A stretch of 35,473 nt of DNA from Chromobacterium vaccinii (lineage in GTDB: Bacteria; Pseudomonadota; Gammaproteobacteria; Burkholderiales; Chromobacteriaceae). The notes beneath the pieces are model-generated. The model was not told where the DNA came from. It did not search any database and saw nothing but the letters and a program-made list of their open reading frames with translations. The position numbers were made by a program, and so were the translations under genes. Below, in pieces: positions 1 through 7,584 of this stretch (within the stretch, counting starts at the first letter, position 1; every line of letters begins with the position of its first letter). The stretch spans positions 1 through 35,473 of the forward strand of contig NZ_JZJL01000049.1 of the NCBI RefSeq assembly GCF_000971335.1, written 5' to 3'.

Positions 1-1
1 C

Positions 2-769
2 GCGGCCGGCGCGGTGGCGGGCGCCGCCATCGGCTACATGGCGGGCTCCTCCGGCAACGACAAGGCCGCCCAACAGGGCCAGCAGCAAAACGCCGCTCCG
101 GCCGACCAACAGTCGCAAGCGGCCCACCAGCCCGCGCAGCAGCCTGAAAAGGGCGGCATGCCCTGGGGCATGCTGGCGCTGCTGGGCCTGGTTCTGGTCG
201 GCGGCATGATGTTCTTCCGCCGCAAAGCCGGCAACCCGGCCGCCAACGCGCCGCAGCCGGCCGGCATGCCGCGCGGCATGGCCGACAACCATGGCCAGTC
301 GAACTTCGACGCCATTCCCAAAATCGGCTCCGGCCTGAACGGCGGCGCGGCCCCGGCCGGCAACGGCTTCGGCGGCGGCTTCAACGCGGCGCCCGCTCCG
401 GCGCGCCTGCCGGACGGCACCGAGACCCCGCACTTCCTGCGCCAGGCCAAGGCCACCTTCCTGCACCTGCAGAGCCTGAACACGCCTGAGAGCCTGGAAG
501 AAGTGCGCAAGTACATGACGCCGGACCTGTTCAGCGCGCTGGCCGGCGACATCGCCGGCAACAGCGGCGTGGCCGACTTCTCGCAGCTGGACTGCCAGTT
601 GTCCGACGCCACCGTCGAGAACGGCGCCTACATCGCCAGCGTCACCTTCAGCGGCAATGTCAGCGAGGAAGTCGGCGCCCCGGCCGTGCCGTTCACCGAA
701 ACCTGGCACTACGTGAAGGATGGCGGCACCGGCGGCAAGTGGCTGGTGGCCGGCATTCAGCAAGACTGA
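2..769 (+). CDS. Tim44-like domain membrane protein (5' end cut by window)
   Basis: The reading frame is open to the window edge, so the N-terminus, probably with a signal peptide and basic Gly-rich stretch, is missing. What remains is a Gln/Ala/Pro-rich linker, one membrane segment (about window residues 53-71, ending FFRRK), a second Gly/Ala/Pro-rich linker, and a C-terminal domain of about 110 residues from HFLRQAKATFLHLQ to KWLVAGIQQD. That ending, with the W-H-Y-V-K segment before it, is typical of bacterial Tim44-like proteins, which are usually annotated as inner-membrane proteins with an exposed NTF2-like fold. The molecular role is unknown. A hairpin and terminator follow directly. 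Family assignment is fairly secure; function is not. Confidence 0.8.
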   Translation, partial: AAGAVAGAAIGYMAGSSGNDKAAQQGQQQNAAPADQQSQAAHQPAQQPEKGGMPWGMLALLGLVLVGGMMFFRRKAGNPAANAPQPAGMPRGMADNHGQSNFDAIPKIGSGLNGGAAPAGNGFGGGFNAAPAPARLPDGTETPHFLRQAKATFLHLQSLNTPESLEEVRKYMTPDLFSALAGDIAGNSGVADFSQLDCQLSDATVENGAYIASVTFSGNVSEEVGAPAVPFTETWHYVKDGGTGGKWLVAGIQQD

Positions 770-776
770 CGAGGCG

Positions 777-845
777 GCGCGCGGTTGTTGTTTTTGCCGC
801 GCGCTTAACAATCGTTGACGACGGGCCTGAGGGCCCGTTTTTTAT
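777..845 (+). terminator. Double hairpin ending the Tim44-like gene, second one rho-independent
   Basis: Positions 777-784 (GCGCGCGG) pair with 797-804. A second stem, ACGGGCC at 821-827 with GGCCCGT at 832-838, has a 4-nt loop and is followed by a T-rich run (838-847), as in a classic intrinsic terminator. Confidence 0.8.
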
Positions 846-939
846 TTCTACGCCCATGCACTAAACTGGAATGCCGATTGCTTCAGCAGCGGACAAGGGC
901 CAAAAGAGCCCGCATCTTGGACACGGAGGCAGTATCGCG

Positions 940-2142
940 ATGACAGCATTCGAGCACGCCGGCCTGAAAATCGGCAGCCACTTCCAGCCTGTCTACAGCC
1001 TGGCGCACCGACGCAGCATAGGGGTAGAGGCGTTGCTGCGCGCCGAACAAGGCCAGACCGCGCTCTCACCCGCAGAAGCCTTCTACACCGCGGTGTCGCC
1101 CGAGCAGCGCCACCAGCTCGACCTGGCGGTGTGCCGCGCCCATATCCAGCGCTACCTGCAGCTGCAGTCCGACCATCCCCGCTGGCTGTTCCTCAATATC
1201 GACGCCGCCTCGCTGTCCCGCCCGGACCGCGCGATGGCGCTGGTCAACCACATCCGCCAGGCCGGCCTGGAGCCGCACCAGGTGGTGCTGGAAGTGCTGG
1301 AGCACGTGCTGGAAGTGGACGAGGCGCTGATCGAAGGCGTCAACATCCTGAAGAACAATGGCTTCATGATCGCGATCGACGATTTCGGCGTCGGCCACTC
1401 CAATCTGGAGCGGGTGTGCCAGCTGGAGCCCAGCCTGGTCAAATTCGACCGCCAGCTGCTGCGCAACGCCATCGTCCAGCCGCGCAGCCGCGCCCTGCTG
1501 TCCAGGCTGGTGCGGCTGATGCACGAAATCGGTGCGCTGGTGGTGGTGGAGGGCATCGAAACCGAGCGCGACGTGCTGGTGGCGATGGATTCCGGCTGCG
1601 ATCTGATCCAGGGGTTTTTCATCGCCAAGCCGGCGGAGGCCCCCGACGCCGACGAGCTGATCACCCCCAGGCTGGACGAGCGCTGGGACGAATTGATGGC
1701 GCACGCGCTGCTCAAGCGCAAGCTCACCCGCCGCCAGATCGAGCTGGCGCGGCAATGCTTCGTGCAAAGCGCGATCTCGCTGATGCAGAACACGCCGTTC
1801 GACCTGGCGGCCAAGCCGATGCTGTCACTGCCGGACGTGATCCGCTGCTTCCTGCTGGACAGCGAAGGCCGGCAGATCGGCCGCAACCTGAACAGCCGCC
1901 AGTCCGCCTCCAGCACCGACCCGCGCTACAGCCCGCTGGCCGACACCACCGGCGCGGTCTGGTCGCGCCGCAGCTATTTCCAGCACGCGGTGGACCAGCC
2001 CGGCGTGCTGTACATGAGCGAGCCCTACCTGTCGATGACCGACCCGCGCTCCTGCGTGACGATGTCGATGGCGATCGAGATCGACGAAAACCTGCACGTG
2101 CTGTGCGCCGACCTGCTGGTGCCGCAGCACGACACCCTCTGA
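940..2142 (+). CDS. EAL-domain cyclic-di-GMP phosphodiesterase with C-terminal sensor-like domain
   Basis: Predicted to hydrolyse c-di-GMP to pGpG and so favour motility over biofilm. The EAL domain fills about residues 10-240. The E30-A31-L32 signature, the Asn of FLNID, the second Glu (LEVLEH), D147-D148 in DDFGVGHSNL, the Lys of KFD, the Glu of VVVEGIE and the Gln of IQGFF are all present, so it looks catalytically competent. Residues of about 250-400 form a separate domain with LLDSEGRQIG and a YF-x-HAV motif, resembling the PAS/Cache-like YkuI C-terminal domain; the ligand is unknown. There is no membrane segment, so it is probably cytosolic. I chose ATG 940 because GGAGG lies at 925-929; an in-frame start at 871 would add 23 non-conserved residues. 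Monocistronic, facing the BON lipoprotein gene. Confidence 0.9.
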   Translation: MTAFEHAGLKIGSHFQPVYSLAHRRSIGVEALLRAEQGQTALSPAEAFYTAVSPEQRHQLDLAVCRAHIQRYLQLQSDHPRWLFLNIDAASLSRPDRAMALVNHIRQAGLEPHQVVLEVLEHVLEVDEALIEGVNILKNNGFMIAIDDFGVGHSNLERVCQLEPSLVKFDRQLLRNAIVQPRSRALLSRLVRLMHEIGALVVVEGIETERDVLVAMDSGCDLIQGFFIAKPAEAPDADELITPRLDERWDELMAHALLKRKLTRRQIELARQCFVQSAISLMQNTPFDLAAKPMLSLPDVIRCFLLDSEGRQIGRNLNSRQSASSTDPRYSPLADTTGAVWSRRSYFQHAVDQPGVLYMSEPYLSMTDPRSCVTMSMAIEIDENLHVLCADLLVPQHDTL

Positions 2143-2163
2143 AGCCCTCCGCGCGGATAAAAC

Positions 2164-2187
2164 AAAAGCGGCCCGGATGGGCCGCTT
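2164..2187 (-). terminator. Intrinsic terminator of the leftward envelope operon
   Basis: AAGCGGCCC (2166-2174) pairs with GGGCCGCTT (2179-2187) around a 4-nt loop. On the minus strand it is followed by TTTTGTTTT, so it mainly ends the BON-lipoprotein operon; it may also stop the EAL gene transcript from the other side. Confidence 0.75.
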
Positions 2188-2205
2188 GCTCATTGCGCGC
2201 CGCGC

Positions 2206-2793
2206 TTACTGCGCCGGCGTCACGTCCTGAATGTACTCGAACAGAGTCACCACCTTCTGCACGCCGGCCGTCTCGCTGACCACGCGCGAAGCCTCGACGC
2301 CCTCGCCCTGGGTCACCAGGCCCAGCATGTAGACCACGCCGCGCTCGGTCACCACTTTGATGTTGTTCGGATTCACGCCCTTGCCGTCCAGCAGCCGGGT
2401 GCGCACTTTGCTGGTGATCCAGGTGTCGTTGCTGCGCTCGGAGAAGCCGGATACCGGGCCCACCGTGGTGTAGTTGTACACGCGGCGCACATTGGGCAGG
2501 CCGCGCACGATCAGCTCGGCCTGCTGGCGGGCCTCCTCGCTCGGCACCTCGCCGGTCAGCAGCACCGCGCGGTTGAAGCTGGTGCGGTTGACGTGGGCCG
2601 ACGGCAAGCGGTTGGCGATCTGCTCGCCGGACTTCAGCTCGATCGCCTGATCGTCGACATAGGCGCCGCTGGTGCGGCGGTCCGACGCCACCAGCGCGCC
2701 GCCGGCTGCGCCCGCGGCCACCAGGCCGACGCAGCCGCTCAAAACGCTGACCAGCCCCGCGGCCAGCAACAATGCAAATGCGTTGCGCTTCAT
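2206..2793 (-). CDS. dolP: BON-domain outer-membrane lipoprotein (DolP/YraP-like)
   Basis: A 195-residue lipoprotein: signal peptide of 20 residues with the lipobox LSGC, then a Gly/Ala-rich stretch and two consecutive BON domains (about 50-120 and 125-190), seen in NRTSFNRAVLLTGEVPSEE and ITSKVRTRLLDGKGV...VVYMLGLV. DolP in E. coli binds anionic phospholipid at the division site and supports outer-membrane integrity and BAM function; that role is transferred from the family. It is the last gene of a four-gene leftward operon whose order matches lpoA-yraN-diaA-dolP of E. coli and the gmhA/BON pair of Neisseria. Its GGAG ribosome site overlaps the end of the upstream gene, 3 bp away, so translation is probably coupled. 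Confidence 0.88.
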   Translation of the reverse strand: MKRNAFALLLAAGLVSVLSGCVGLVAAGAAGGALVASDRRTSGAYVDDQAIELKSGEQIANRLPSAHVNRTSFNRAVLLTGEVPSEEARQQAELIVRGLPNVRRVYNYTTVGPVSGFSERSNDTWITSKVRTRLLDGKGVNPNNIKVVTERGVVYMLGLVTQGEGVEASRVVSETAGVQKVVTLFEYIQDVTPAQ

Positions 2794-2796
2794 TTC

Positions 2797-3387
2797 TTAC
2801 TCCCCTCCAAGCAGCATGCAGTCAATGGCGTCGCACAGCGCGTGGATCAGCAGGATATGGACTTCCTGGATCCGGCAGGTGCGCAGCGACGGCACGTTCA
2901 GGTGTATATCTTCCGGCGACAGTATTTCAGTGATCTTGCCGCCGTCCTTGCCGGTGAGCGCGATCACGCTCATGCCGCGCTCGTGGGCGGCGTAAACCGC
3001 CTCGATCACGTTGGCGGAATTGCCCGATGTGGAGATCGCCAGCAGCAGGTCGTTGGTGTGGCCCAACGCCCTCACCTGCTTGGAAAACACCATGTCGAAA
3101 TCGTAGTCGTTGCCGATGGCGGTCAGCCCCGAGGTGTCGGTGGCCAGCGAAATCGCCGCCAGGCCCGGGCGCTCCTTCTCGAAGCGGCCCACCATCTCGG
3201 CGGCGAAATGCTGGGCGTCGGCGGCGGAGCCGCCATTGCCGCAGGCCAGAATCTTGCCCTCGTTCATCAGGCAGGCCACCATCCGCTCGGCGGCCGCCGC
3301 CACGCCGGGCGACAGCAGCTCCATCGCCTCCTGCTTGGCGGCGATGCTTTCCAGGAAATGGCCGTTGACCCGGTCAATCAGATCCAT
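2797..3387 (-). CDS. gmhA: SIS-domain phosphoheptose isomerase / DiaA family
   Basis: A 196-residue single SIS domain with GNGGSAADAQHFAAE, ISTSGNSANVIEA and the closing RIQEVHILLIHALCD. GmhA turns sedoheptulose 7-phosphate into D-glycero-D-manno-heptose 7-phosphate for the LPS inner core; DiaA is the non-catalytic relative that binds DnaA in E. coli. Here the Glu of AAEMVGRF and the His of VHILLIH, which match catalytic positions of GmhA, are kept, whereas as I recall E. coli DiaA has replaced the Glu. I therefore favour a working isomerase, although position in the operon is that of diaA. ATG 3387 has AGGGGA 8 bp upstream and gives exactly the family length; a TTG at 3408 is less likely. 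Confidence 0.87.
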   Translation of the reverse strand: MDLIDRVNGHFLESIAAKQEAMELLSPGVAAAAERMVACLMNEGKILACGNGGSAADAQHFAAEMVGRFEKERPGLAAISLATDTSGLTAIGNDYDFDMVFSKQVRALGHTNDLLLAISTSGNSANVIEAVYAAHERGMSVIALTGKDGGKITEILSPEDIHLNVPSLRTCRIQEVHILLIHALCDAIDCMLLGGE

Positions 3388-3411
3388 TGGGGAATCCCCT
3401 TTTCTCAACAG

Positions 3412-3750
3412 TTACTGCGTGATCACATTCTTCAGCCACTGCGGCTCGGCGCCGCCGACGCTGACTACCGCGTCGAAACGGCAGGGCGAGTCGATATTGT
3501 GGCTGCTTAGATAGACTTCCGCGGCCAGCATCAGTTTCCTTTGCTTGGCCGCGGTGATGCTGTCGGCGGCGCCGCCGAAGCGGCTGCCGCCGCGATGGCG
3601 GACCTCGACGAATACCAGCGCGTCGCCGTCGCGCATGATCAGGTCCATCTCGCCGCCGCGGCAATGCCAGTTGCGCGCCACCAGCTTCAGGCCGCGCGCC
3701 TGCAGCAAGGCCAGCGCGCGATCCTCGGCGTCCCGGCCGGCCTGGTTCAT
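3412..3750 (-). CDS. yraN: YraN/UPF0102 nuclease-fold protein
   Basis: A 112-residue protein with the full UPF0102 pattern: [16 protein letters not shown], then [29 protein letters not shown], which forms the E...D...ExR core of an endonuclease-like (PD-(D/E)XK type) fold, and a C-terminal RFDAVVSV strand. Biochemical role is not established for the family; members sit next to rsmI and lpoA in many proteobacteria. The ATG at 3750 overlaps the stop of the upstream lpoA-like gene as ATGA, so translation is coupled. The frame stays open far upstream of this ATG, but that extension lies antisense-free inside the lpoA-like gene and is a shadow. Confidence 0.88.
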   Translation of the reverse strand: MNQAGRDAEDRALALLQARGLKLVARNWHCRGGEMDLIMRDGDALVFVEVRHRGGSRFGGAADSITAAKQRKLMLAAEVYLSSHNIDSPCRFDAVVSVGGAEPQWLKNVITQ

Positions 3751-4889
3751 TGCAGCGCGTTGCCGCCCATCACGCCAGCCGGCAGCTGGCGCTCGAACAC
3801 GCGGTCCCGCCCTAGCTTCAAATCGCCGGTGACGCCGTCCAGCCTCACCGCCGCGCCCGGACGGCTGACCGCCAGCTGCACCGCCAGCCGATAGGCGTCG
3901 ATGCCCAGCGCGTACAGCCGCTCGGTCTGCCGCGTCAGCGGCATCGCCGGATGCGGGTAACGCTGCACCGCCGGATGCGCCGGCATCAGGAACCACGGCA
4001 TGTCGATGAAACGCACGCCGGCCAACTCCGCCTGCGCGCCGCCGATATTCAGCTGCGAAGTGCCGTACACCGGCACATCCGGCGTCAGCGCCGACTTGAA
4101 CTTGGCCGCCTGCGCCACGTCCAGCGCCAGCGCGACGGCGTCGGCCTGGCCGGCCGCCTGCAGCAGCGGAGTCATGTCGTTGGCGTCGAAAGCCATCTGC
4201 CGCGCCGGCTTGCCGGTCACGGCGCGCCATTCATCGGCGAAGGCCTTGCCCAGCCGCTGCGACAGCGCATCGCCCCCCACCACCAGCAACGGATTGGCGC
4301 GGCCGTCGTCGCGCATCATCCGCGCCAGCTGGCGCGCCTCGCCTTCGACGATCAGCGACAGCGAATACAGCTTGGGATTGGCCGCCGCCTGCCGGTCAAT
4401 CGAATTGAGCGCGATGGTGGGCACCGTCACCGACGGCGCCAGCTTGGCGATGGATTCCCGCGACAGCGGCCCGATCACCACGTTGACGCCATCCGCCACC
4501 GCGGCGCGGTAACGTTCCACCACGTTGTCGCCGGTGGCGTCCACGCTGTAAAGCTCGGCGCTCTGGTCCACCTGGGCCGCCGCCTCGACGCCGCTGCGCA
4601 CCACCGCCGCCGCTTCGCCCAGCGCCGACGACTCCGTCGGCAGAATCACGCCTATCCTGATCTTGCCGCGCGTGGCCTGCTTGGCCGCCAGCGCGCCGGA
4701 TGCAGGCACATCGGTCCGAACCTCAGCCGGCGTCGGCGTCGCCAGCCTGGGCGTCTGGCCCGGCGGCTGCACCAGCGCGCGCATCGGCGCGCCGTTGCTT
4801 TGGATGATATAGTCGGGGGTTTGCGCCCCGACCGGCGTCAACCACGTCAGCAAGACGCCAACCAACAACAACGGAGTCAGTCTTTGCAT
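3747..4889 (-). CDS. lpoA: LpoA-like penicillin-binding-protein activator, periplasmic binding fold only
   Basis: First gene of the leftward operon. It encodes a signal peptide (cleavage likely after VGA) and then a type-1 periplasmic-binding fold: [42 protein letters not shown] and a C-terminal [17 protein letters not shown]. In E. coli LpoA this C-terminal fold stimulates PBP1a during septal and lateral peptidoglycan synthesis. Two differences are visible: no lipobox cysteine follows the signal peptide, so the protein would be soluble in the periplasm, and the N-terminal TPR half of E. coli LpoA (about 678 residues in all) is absent. Start chosen at ATG 4889; a GTG at 4904 adds five residues and neither has a strong ribosome site. 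Partner PBP is unknown. Confidence 0.8.
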   Translation of the reverse strand: MQRLTPLLLVGVLLTWLTPVGAQTPDYIIQSNGAPMRALVQPPGQTPRLATPTPAEVRTDVPASGALAAKQATRGKIRIGVILPTESSALGEAAAVVRSGVEAAAQVDQSAELYSVDATGDNVVERYRAAVADGVNVVIGPLSRESIAKLAPSVTVPTIALNSIDRQAAANPKLYSLSLIVEGEARQLARMMRDDGRANPLLVVGGDALSQRLGKAFADEWRAVTGKPARQMAFDANDMTPLLQAAGQADAVALALDVAQAAKFKSALTPDVPVYGTSQLNIGGAQAELAGVRFIDMPWFLMPAHPAVQRYPHPAMPLTRQTERLYALGIDAYRLAVQLAVSRPGAAVRLDGVTGDLKLGRDRVFERQLPAGVMGGNALQ

Positions 4890-5780
4890 ACCTCGTTCGC
4901 CCACCTTATCGATGCCGCCAGGGATAGTTTCTGTAGCGGGACATTATATGTGGTGGCCACGCCCATTGGAAATCTGGCCGACATCAGCGCCCGCGCGCTG
5001 GCCTCGTTCGAGGCCGCGGACGTCGTCTGCGCCGAAGACACCCGCGTCACCGGCCAGCTGCTGTCCGCCTACGGCATCCGCGCCAAACGGCTGGTCAGCC
5101 TGCGCGAGCACAATGAGCGCGGCATGGCGGAACAGGTGGTGCGCTGGCTGTCCGAAGGCCAGATCGTGGTGCAGGTATCCGACGCCGGCACCCCGGCGGT
5201 GTCCGACCCCGGCGCCCGGCTGGTGGAGGCGGTGCGCGCCGCCGGCCACCCGGTGCGCCCGCTGCCCGGCGCCAGCGCCGTGATCGCCGCGCTGTCCGCC
5301 AGCGGCTTCACCGCGCCCACATTCCAGTTCCACGGTTTTCTGCCGCCCAAGAGCGGCGAGCGCCGCAGGACGCTGCAGCAATGGCTGTCCGCTCCCCACC
5401 TCACCGTCTGCTACGAAGCGCCGCACCGCATCGTCGACGCGTTGGAAGACATCGTGGCCGAACTGGGCGGCGAGCGCCGGGTGATGATCGCCCGCGAGCT
5501 GACCAAGACCTTCGAAACTTTCCGCGCCAGTCCCGCTGCCGAGTTGCTGGAATGGGTGAAGGCCGACAGCAACCAGCAGCGCGGCGAGATCGCCCTGATC
5601 ATCGACGCCGCCCCCGCAGCGGAAGCCGACGCCGACGCGCCGCCGGCCGAAGCGCTGCGCGTGCTGGAGATCCTGGCCGCCGATCTGCCCACCAAGCAGG
5701 CCGCCACCCTGGCCGCGCAGATCACCGGCGCCAACCGCAAGCAGCTGTACGACCACGCGCTGAAACTGAAAAAAGACTGA
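4884..5780 (+). CDS. rsmI: 16S rRNA (cytidine1402-2'-O)-methyltransferase
   Basis: Methylates the 2'-OH of C1402 in the decoding centre of 16S rRNA using S-adenosylmethionine. The family signatures run in order: LYVVATPIGNLADI, AEDTRVTGQLL, VQVSDAGTPAVSDPG, LPGASAVIAALSASG, FHGFLPPKSGERR, YEAPHRIVDALEDI and RELTKTFETF, then a C-terminal KQAATLAAQITG helix pair. The only usable start that includes the N-terminal motif is TTG 4884, backed by CGGAG at 4872-4876; it gives 298 residues, close to the usual 286. That TTG touches the ATG of the divergent lpoA-like gene, so the two genes overlap head to head by 6 bp. Later GTG codons fall inside the conserved motif and are unlikely. Confidence 0.92.
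   Translation: MHTSFAHLIDAARDSFCSGTLYVVATPIGNLADISARALASFEAADVVCAEDTRVTGQLLSAYGIRAKRLVSLREHNERGMAEQVVRWLSEGQIVVQVSDAGTPAVSDPGARLVEAVRAAGHPVRPLPGASAVIAALSASGFTAPTFQFHGFLPPKSGERRRTLQQWLSAPHLTVCYEAPHRIVDALEDIVAELGGERRVMIARELTKTFETFRASPAAELLEWVKADSNQQRGEIALIIDAAPAAEADADAPPAEALRVLEILAADLPTKQAATLAAQITGANRKQLYDHALKLKKD
4943..4971 (-). promoter_or_regulatory. Candidate sigma-70 promoter of the lpoA-yraN-gmhA-dolP operon
   Basis: On the minus strand a perfect TATAAT lies at 4943-4948, with TTCCAA (3 of 6 matches) at 4966-4971 after a 17-bp spacer. Transcription would begin near 4936, about 47 bp before the lpoA ATG. The promoter lies inside the first codons of the opposing rsmI gene. Confidence 0.5.
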
Positions 5781-5790
5781 GCGCCAACTA

Positions 5791-5819
5791 TTTACAAGCG
5801 CTTGGCGCAAGGTTAAGAT
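5791..5819 (+). promoter_or_regulatory. Promoter of tRNA-Leu
   Basis: TTTACA (5791-5796), a 17-bp spacer and TAAGAT (5814-5819) place a start near 5826, about 13 bp before the mature tRNA. An inverted repeat, GCGCCAA (5781-5787) with TTGGCGC (5802-5808), brackets the -35 box and may also act as an end signal for rsmI. Confidence 0.6.
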
Positions 5820-5838
5820 TCGTTCTCTCGCAGATGTT

Positions 5839-5923
5839 GCCCGGATGGCGAAATTGGTAGACGCAGGGGATTCAAAATCCCCCGCCGCAAGGCGTGTCGG
5901 TTCGAGTCCGACTCTGGGCACCA
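5839..5923 (+). tRNA. tRNA-Leu (anticodon CAA)
   Basis: An 85-nt class II tRNA with encoded CCA (5921-5923). The acceptor stem GCCCGGA pairs with TCTGGGC, the anticodon stem-loop around 5873-5875 presents CAA (reads UUG), a long variable arm of the leucine type follows, and the T-loop is GTTCGAGTC. Its 3' end is the integration site of the downstream satellite, which leaves the tRNA intact. Confidence 0.97.
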
Positions 5924-5957
5924 GCGACAACTCCGAGAGAGTCCGAGAAGTACCAGG

Positions 5958-5992
5958 AAACCCGCACAGCACAAGGCTTTGCGGGTTTTTTG
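5958..5992 (+). terminator. Terminator downstream of tRNA-Leu
   Basis: AAACCCGCA (5958-5966) pairs with TGCGGGTTT (5980-5988) and runs into a T stretch. The 13-nt loop holds a nested AGC/GCT pairing. A related copy with compensating changes lies at 17824-17853, beyond the satellite's right end. Confidence 0.8.
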
Positions 5993-6037
5993 TTGTCCAT
6001 TTTGATCCGGACTCATCCAGCTAGATCCAGCATTTTT

Positions 6038-6165
6038 GTGTATAGATCCGTGTATAGATGCCAACGCAGGGCTAAAATCTATACACACCCTCCTCATAGG
6101 CTCGCAGCTCAAGGCTGCGCGCCCATCGCCACCAAGAGCGAATCTATACACAGGAATCTATGCAC
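6038..6165. repeat. Five GTGTATAGAT repeats upstream of the integrase (left arm sites / operator)
   Basis: Forward copies of GTGTATAGAT lie at 6038-6047 and 6050-6059 (12 bp apart). Inverted copies ATCTATACAC lie at 6077-6086 and 6142-6151, and the variant ATCTATGCAC at 6156-6165 covers the integrase start. The layout fits integrase or excisionase binding sites that also control the int promoter. A diverged pair with the same 12-bp offset is found near the right end (17706 and 17718). Confidence 0.65.
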
Positions 6166-7353
6166 ATGGCCCTGACCGACCTTGCCATCCGGCAAGCCAA
6201 GCCCCAAGACAAGCCCTACCAACTCGCCGACGGCGAAAGCCTCTATCTCGAAGTGTCGCCATCCGGCGGCAAGCTCTGGCGCTTCCGTTTCCGCTTTCAA
6301 GGCAAGGCCGGCATCCTCGCCCTGGGCAAGTACCCTGCAGTTGGTTTGAGCGATGCGCGCCAGAAGGCCCACGAGGCGCGAGTACAGCTCGCCCAAGGCA
6401 TCAATCCCAGCCAGGCCAAGAAAGAAGCCAAGGTTGTCGCCCAGATCGCGGCAACCAACGCTTTCGAGCTGGTGGCCAGAGAATGGCATGAGAAGCAGCT
6501 CGACCGCTGGACGCCAGATCATGCGCGGCGAGTGATGGACTCGCTGGAGATAGACGCCTTCCCCGACCTGGGCAAGCTGCCAGTACCCGACCTGACCGCT
6601 CCCCTCATCCTGAATACCATCCTAAAAATCGAAAAACGCGGCGCAGTCGAAACCGCGCAACGGGTTTTGCAGCGCATCAGCGCCATCATCCGCTTTGCCA
6701 TCCAAACCGGCAGGGCCACGGATAACCCAGCAATCAACCTTGTAGGGGCGATACGCGCAAAGAAGGTGGAACACCGCCCGGCACTGCCACGCGGCGAGCT
6801 GCGCGAGTTCTACCGCCGTTTGGCGGCCGAACAACTCTATATCCCGACCCGCATTGCCATGCATCTGCTGATGCTGACCTTCGTTCGCCCTGGTGAACTG
6901 CGCGCCGCGCGCTGGGAAGAGTTTGATGAAGAGCGGGCGGAATGGCGCATCCCGGCCGAGCGCATGAAGATGCGCGAGCCCCACCTTGTACCGCTATCGT
7001 GTCAGGCGCTGGAGCTGCTGAAAGAACTGCGCCCGTTGACCGGCAGAAGTGCCCTGCTCTTCCCTGCCGTGACAGACCTCAAGAAACCGATGTCAGAAAA
7101 CACGCTGGGCTATGCCATGGGCCGCATGGGCTACAAAGGCACGGCAACCCCTCACGGCTTCCGTGCGCTGGCTTCGACAGTTCTTAACGAAGAAGGCTTC
7201 GATCCAGATATCATAGAGAAACAGCTCGCTCATGCAGAACGCAATAAGGTGCGCGCTGCCTACCATCGCGCTGAGTATCTGGAAGAGCGTAGGAAAATGA
7301 TGCAGTGGTGGGCTGAATTCTTAGGTAACCACCAAGAGAGTAGTATTTCCTAG
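6160..7353 (+). CDS. int: P4-family tyrosine integrase
   Basis: Catalyses site-specific integration and excision at tRNA-Leu. It has the N-terminal DUF4102-type domain (LTDLAIRQAKPQDKPYQLADGESLYLEV), a core-binding domain (about 95-185) and the catalytic domain with R243 (FVRPGELRAARW), H332 and R335 (TPHGFRA), H358 (LAHAERN) and the nucleophile Y368 (VRAAYHRAEYL). At 397 residues it is of normal length and appears intact. ATG 6160 has AGGA at 6152-6155; the ATG at 6166 (MALTDLAIRQ) is a good alternative and matches other family starts. It is the first gene after the attachment site, and its leader is packed with repeats likely bound by the recombination proteins. Confidence 0.95.
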   Translation: MHMALTDLAIRQAKPQDKPYQLADGESLYLEVSPSGGKLWRFRFRFQGKAGILALGKYPAVGLSDARQKAHEARVQLAQGINPSQAKKEAKVVAQIAATNAFELVAREWHEKQLDRWTPDHARRVMDSLEIDAFPDLGKLPVPDLTAPLILNTILKIEKRGAVETAQRVLQRISAIIRFAIQTGRATDNPAINLVGAIRAKKVEHRPALPRGELREFYRRLAAEQLYIPTRIAMHLLMLTFVRPGELRAARWEEFDEERAEWRIPAERMKMREPHLVPLSCQALELLKELRPLTGRSALLFPAVTDLKKPMSENTLGYAMGRMGYKGTATPHGFRALASTVLNEEGFDPDIIEKQLAHAERNKVRAAYHRAEYLEERRKMMQWWAEFLGNHQESSIS

Positions 7354-7584
7354 CAACGGAGAAGAAACGTGGCAGCTCCAGGCCACTTGCGGACTGTTGA
7401 TACACCCTCAGTCAAGCAGCTATTTGACCCTATGGAATGTGATGCCACCCTTTCTGGTTAATGACATCGAATTGTGATGCTATGCGAGATACTCGGATAC
7501 TAGACCTTCTGTCCGCTTTTTCGTAACGCAACAAGCAGACAATTTGACGCCAAAACGCTTTAAATTCATTTGGAATTATTTACT

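Noticed and set aside
3951-4883. Long 5' extension of the rsmI frame
   Set aside because: The extension is antisense to the lpoA-like gene, Arg/His-rich and unlike any RsmI N-terminus; TTG 4884 with CGGAG fits the family length.
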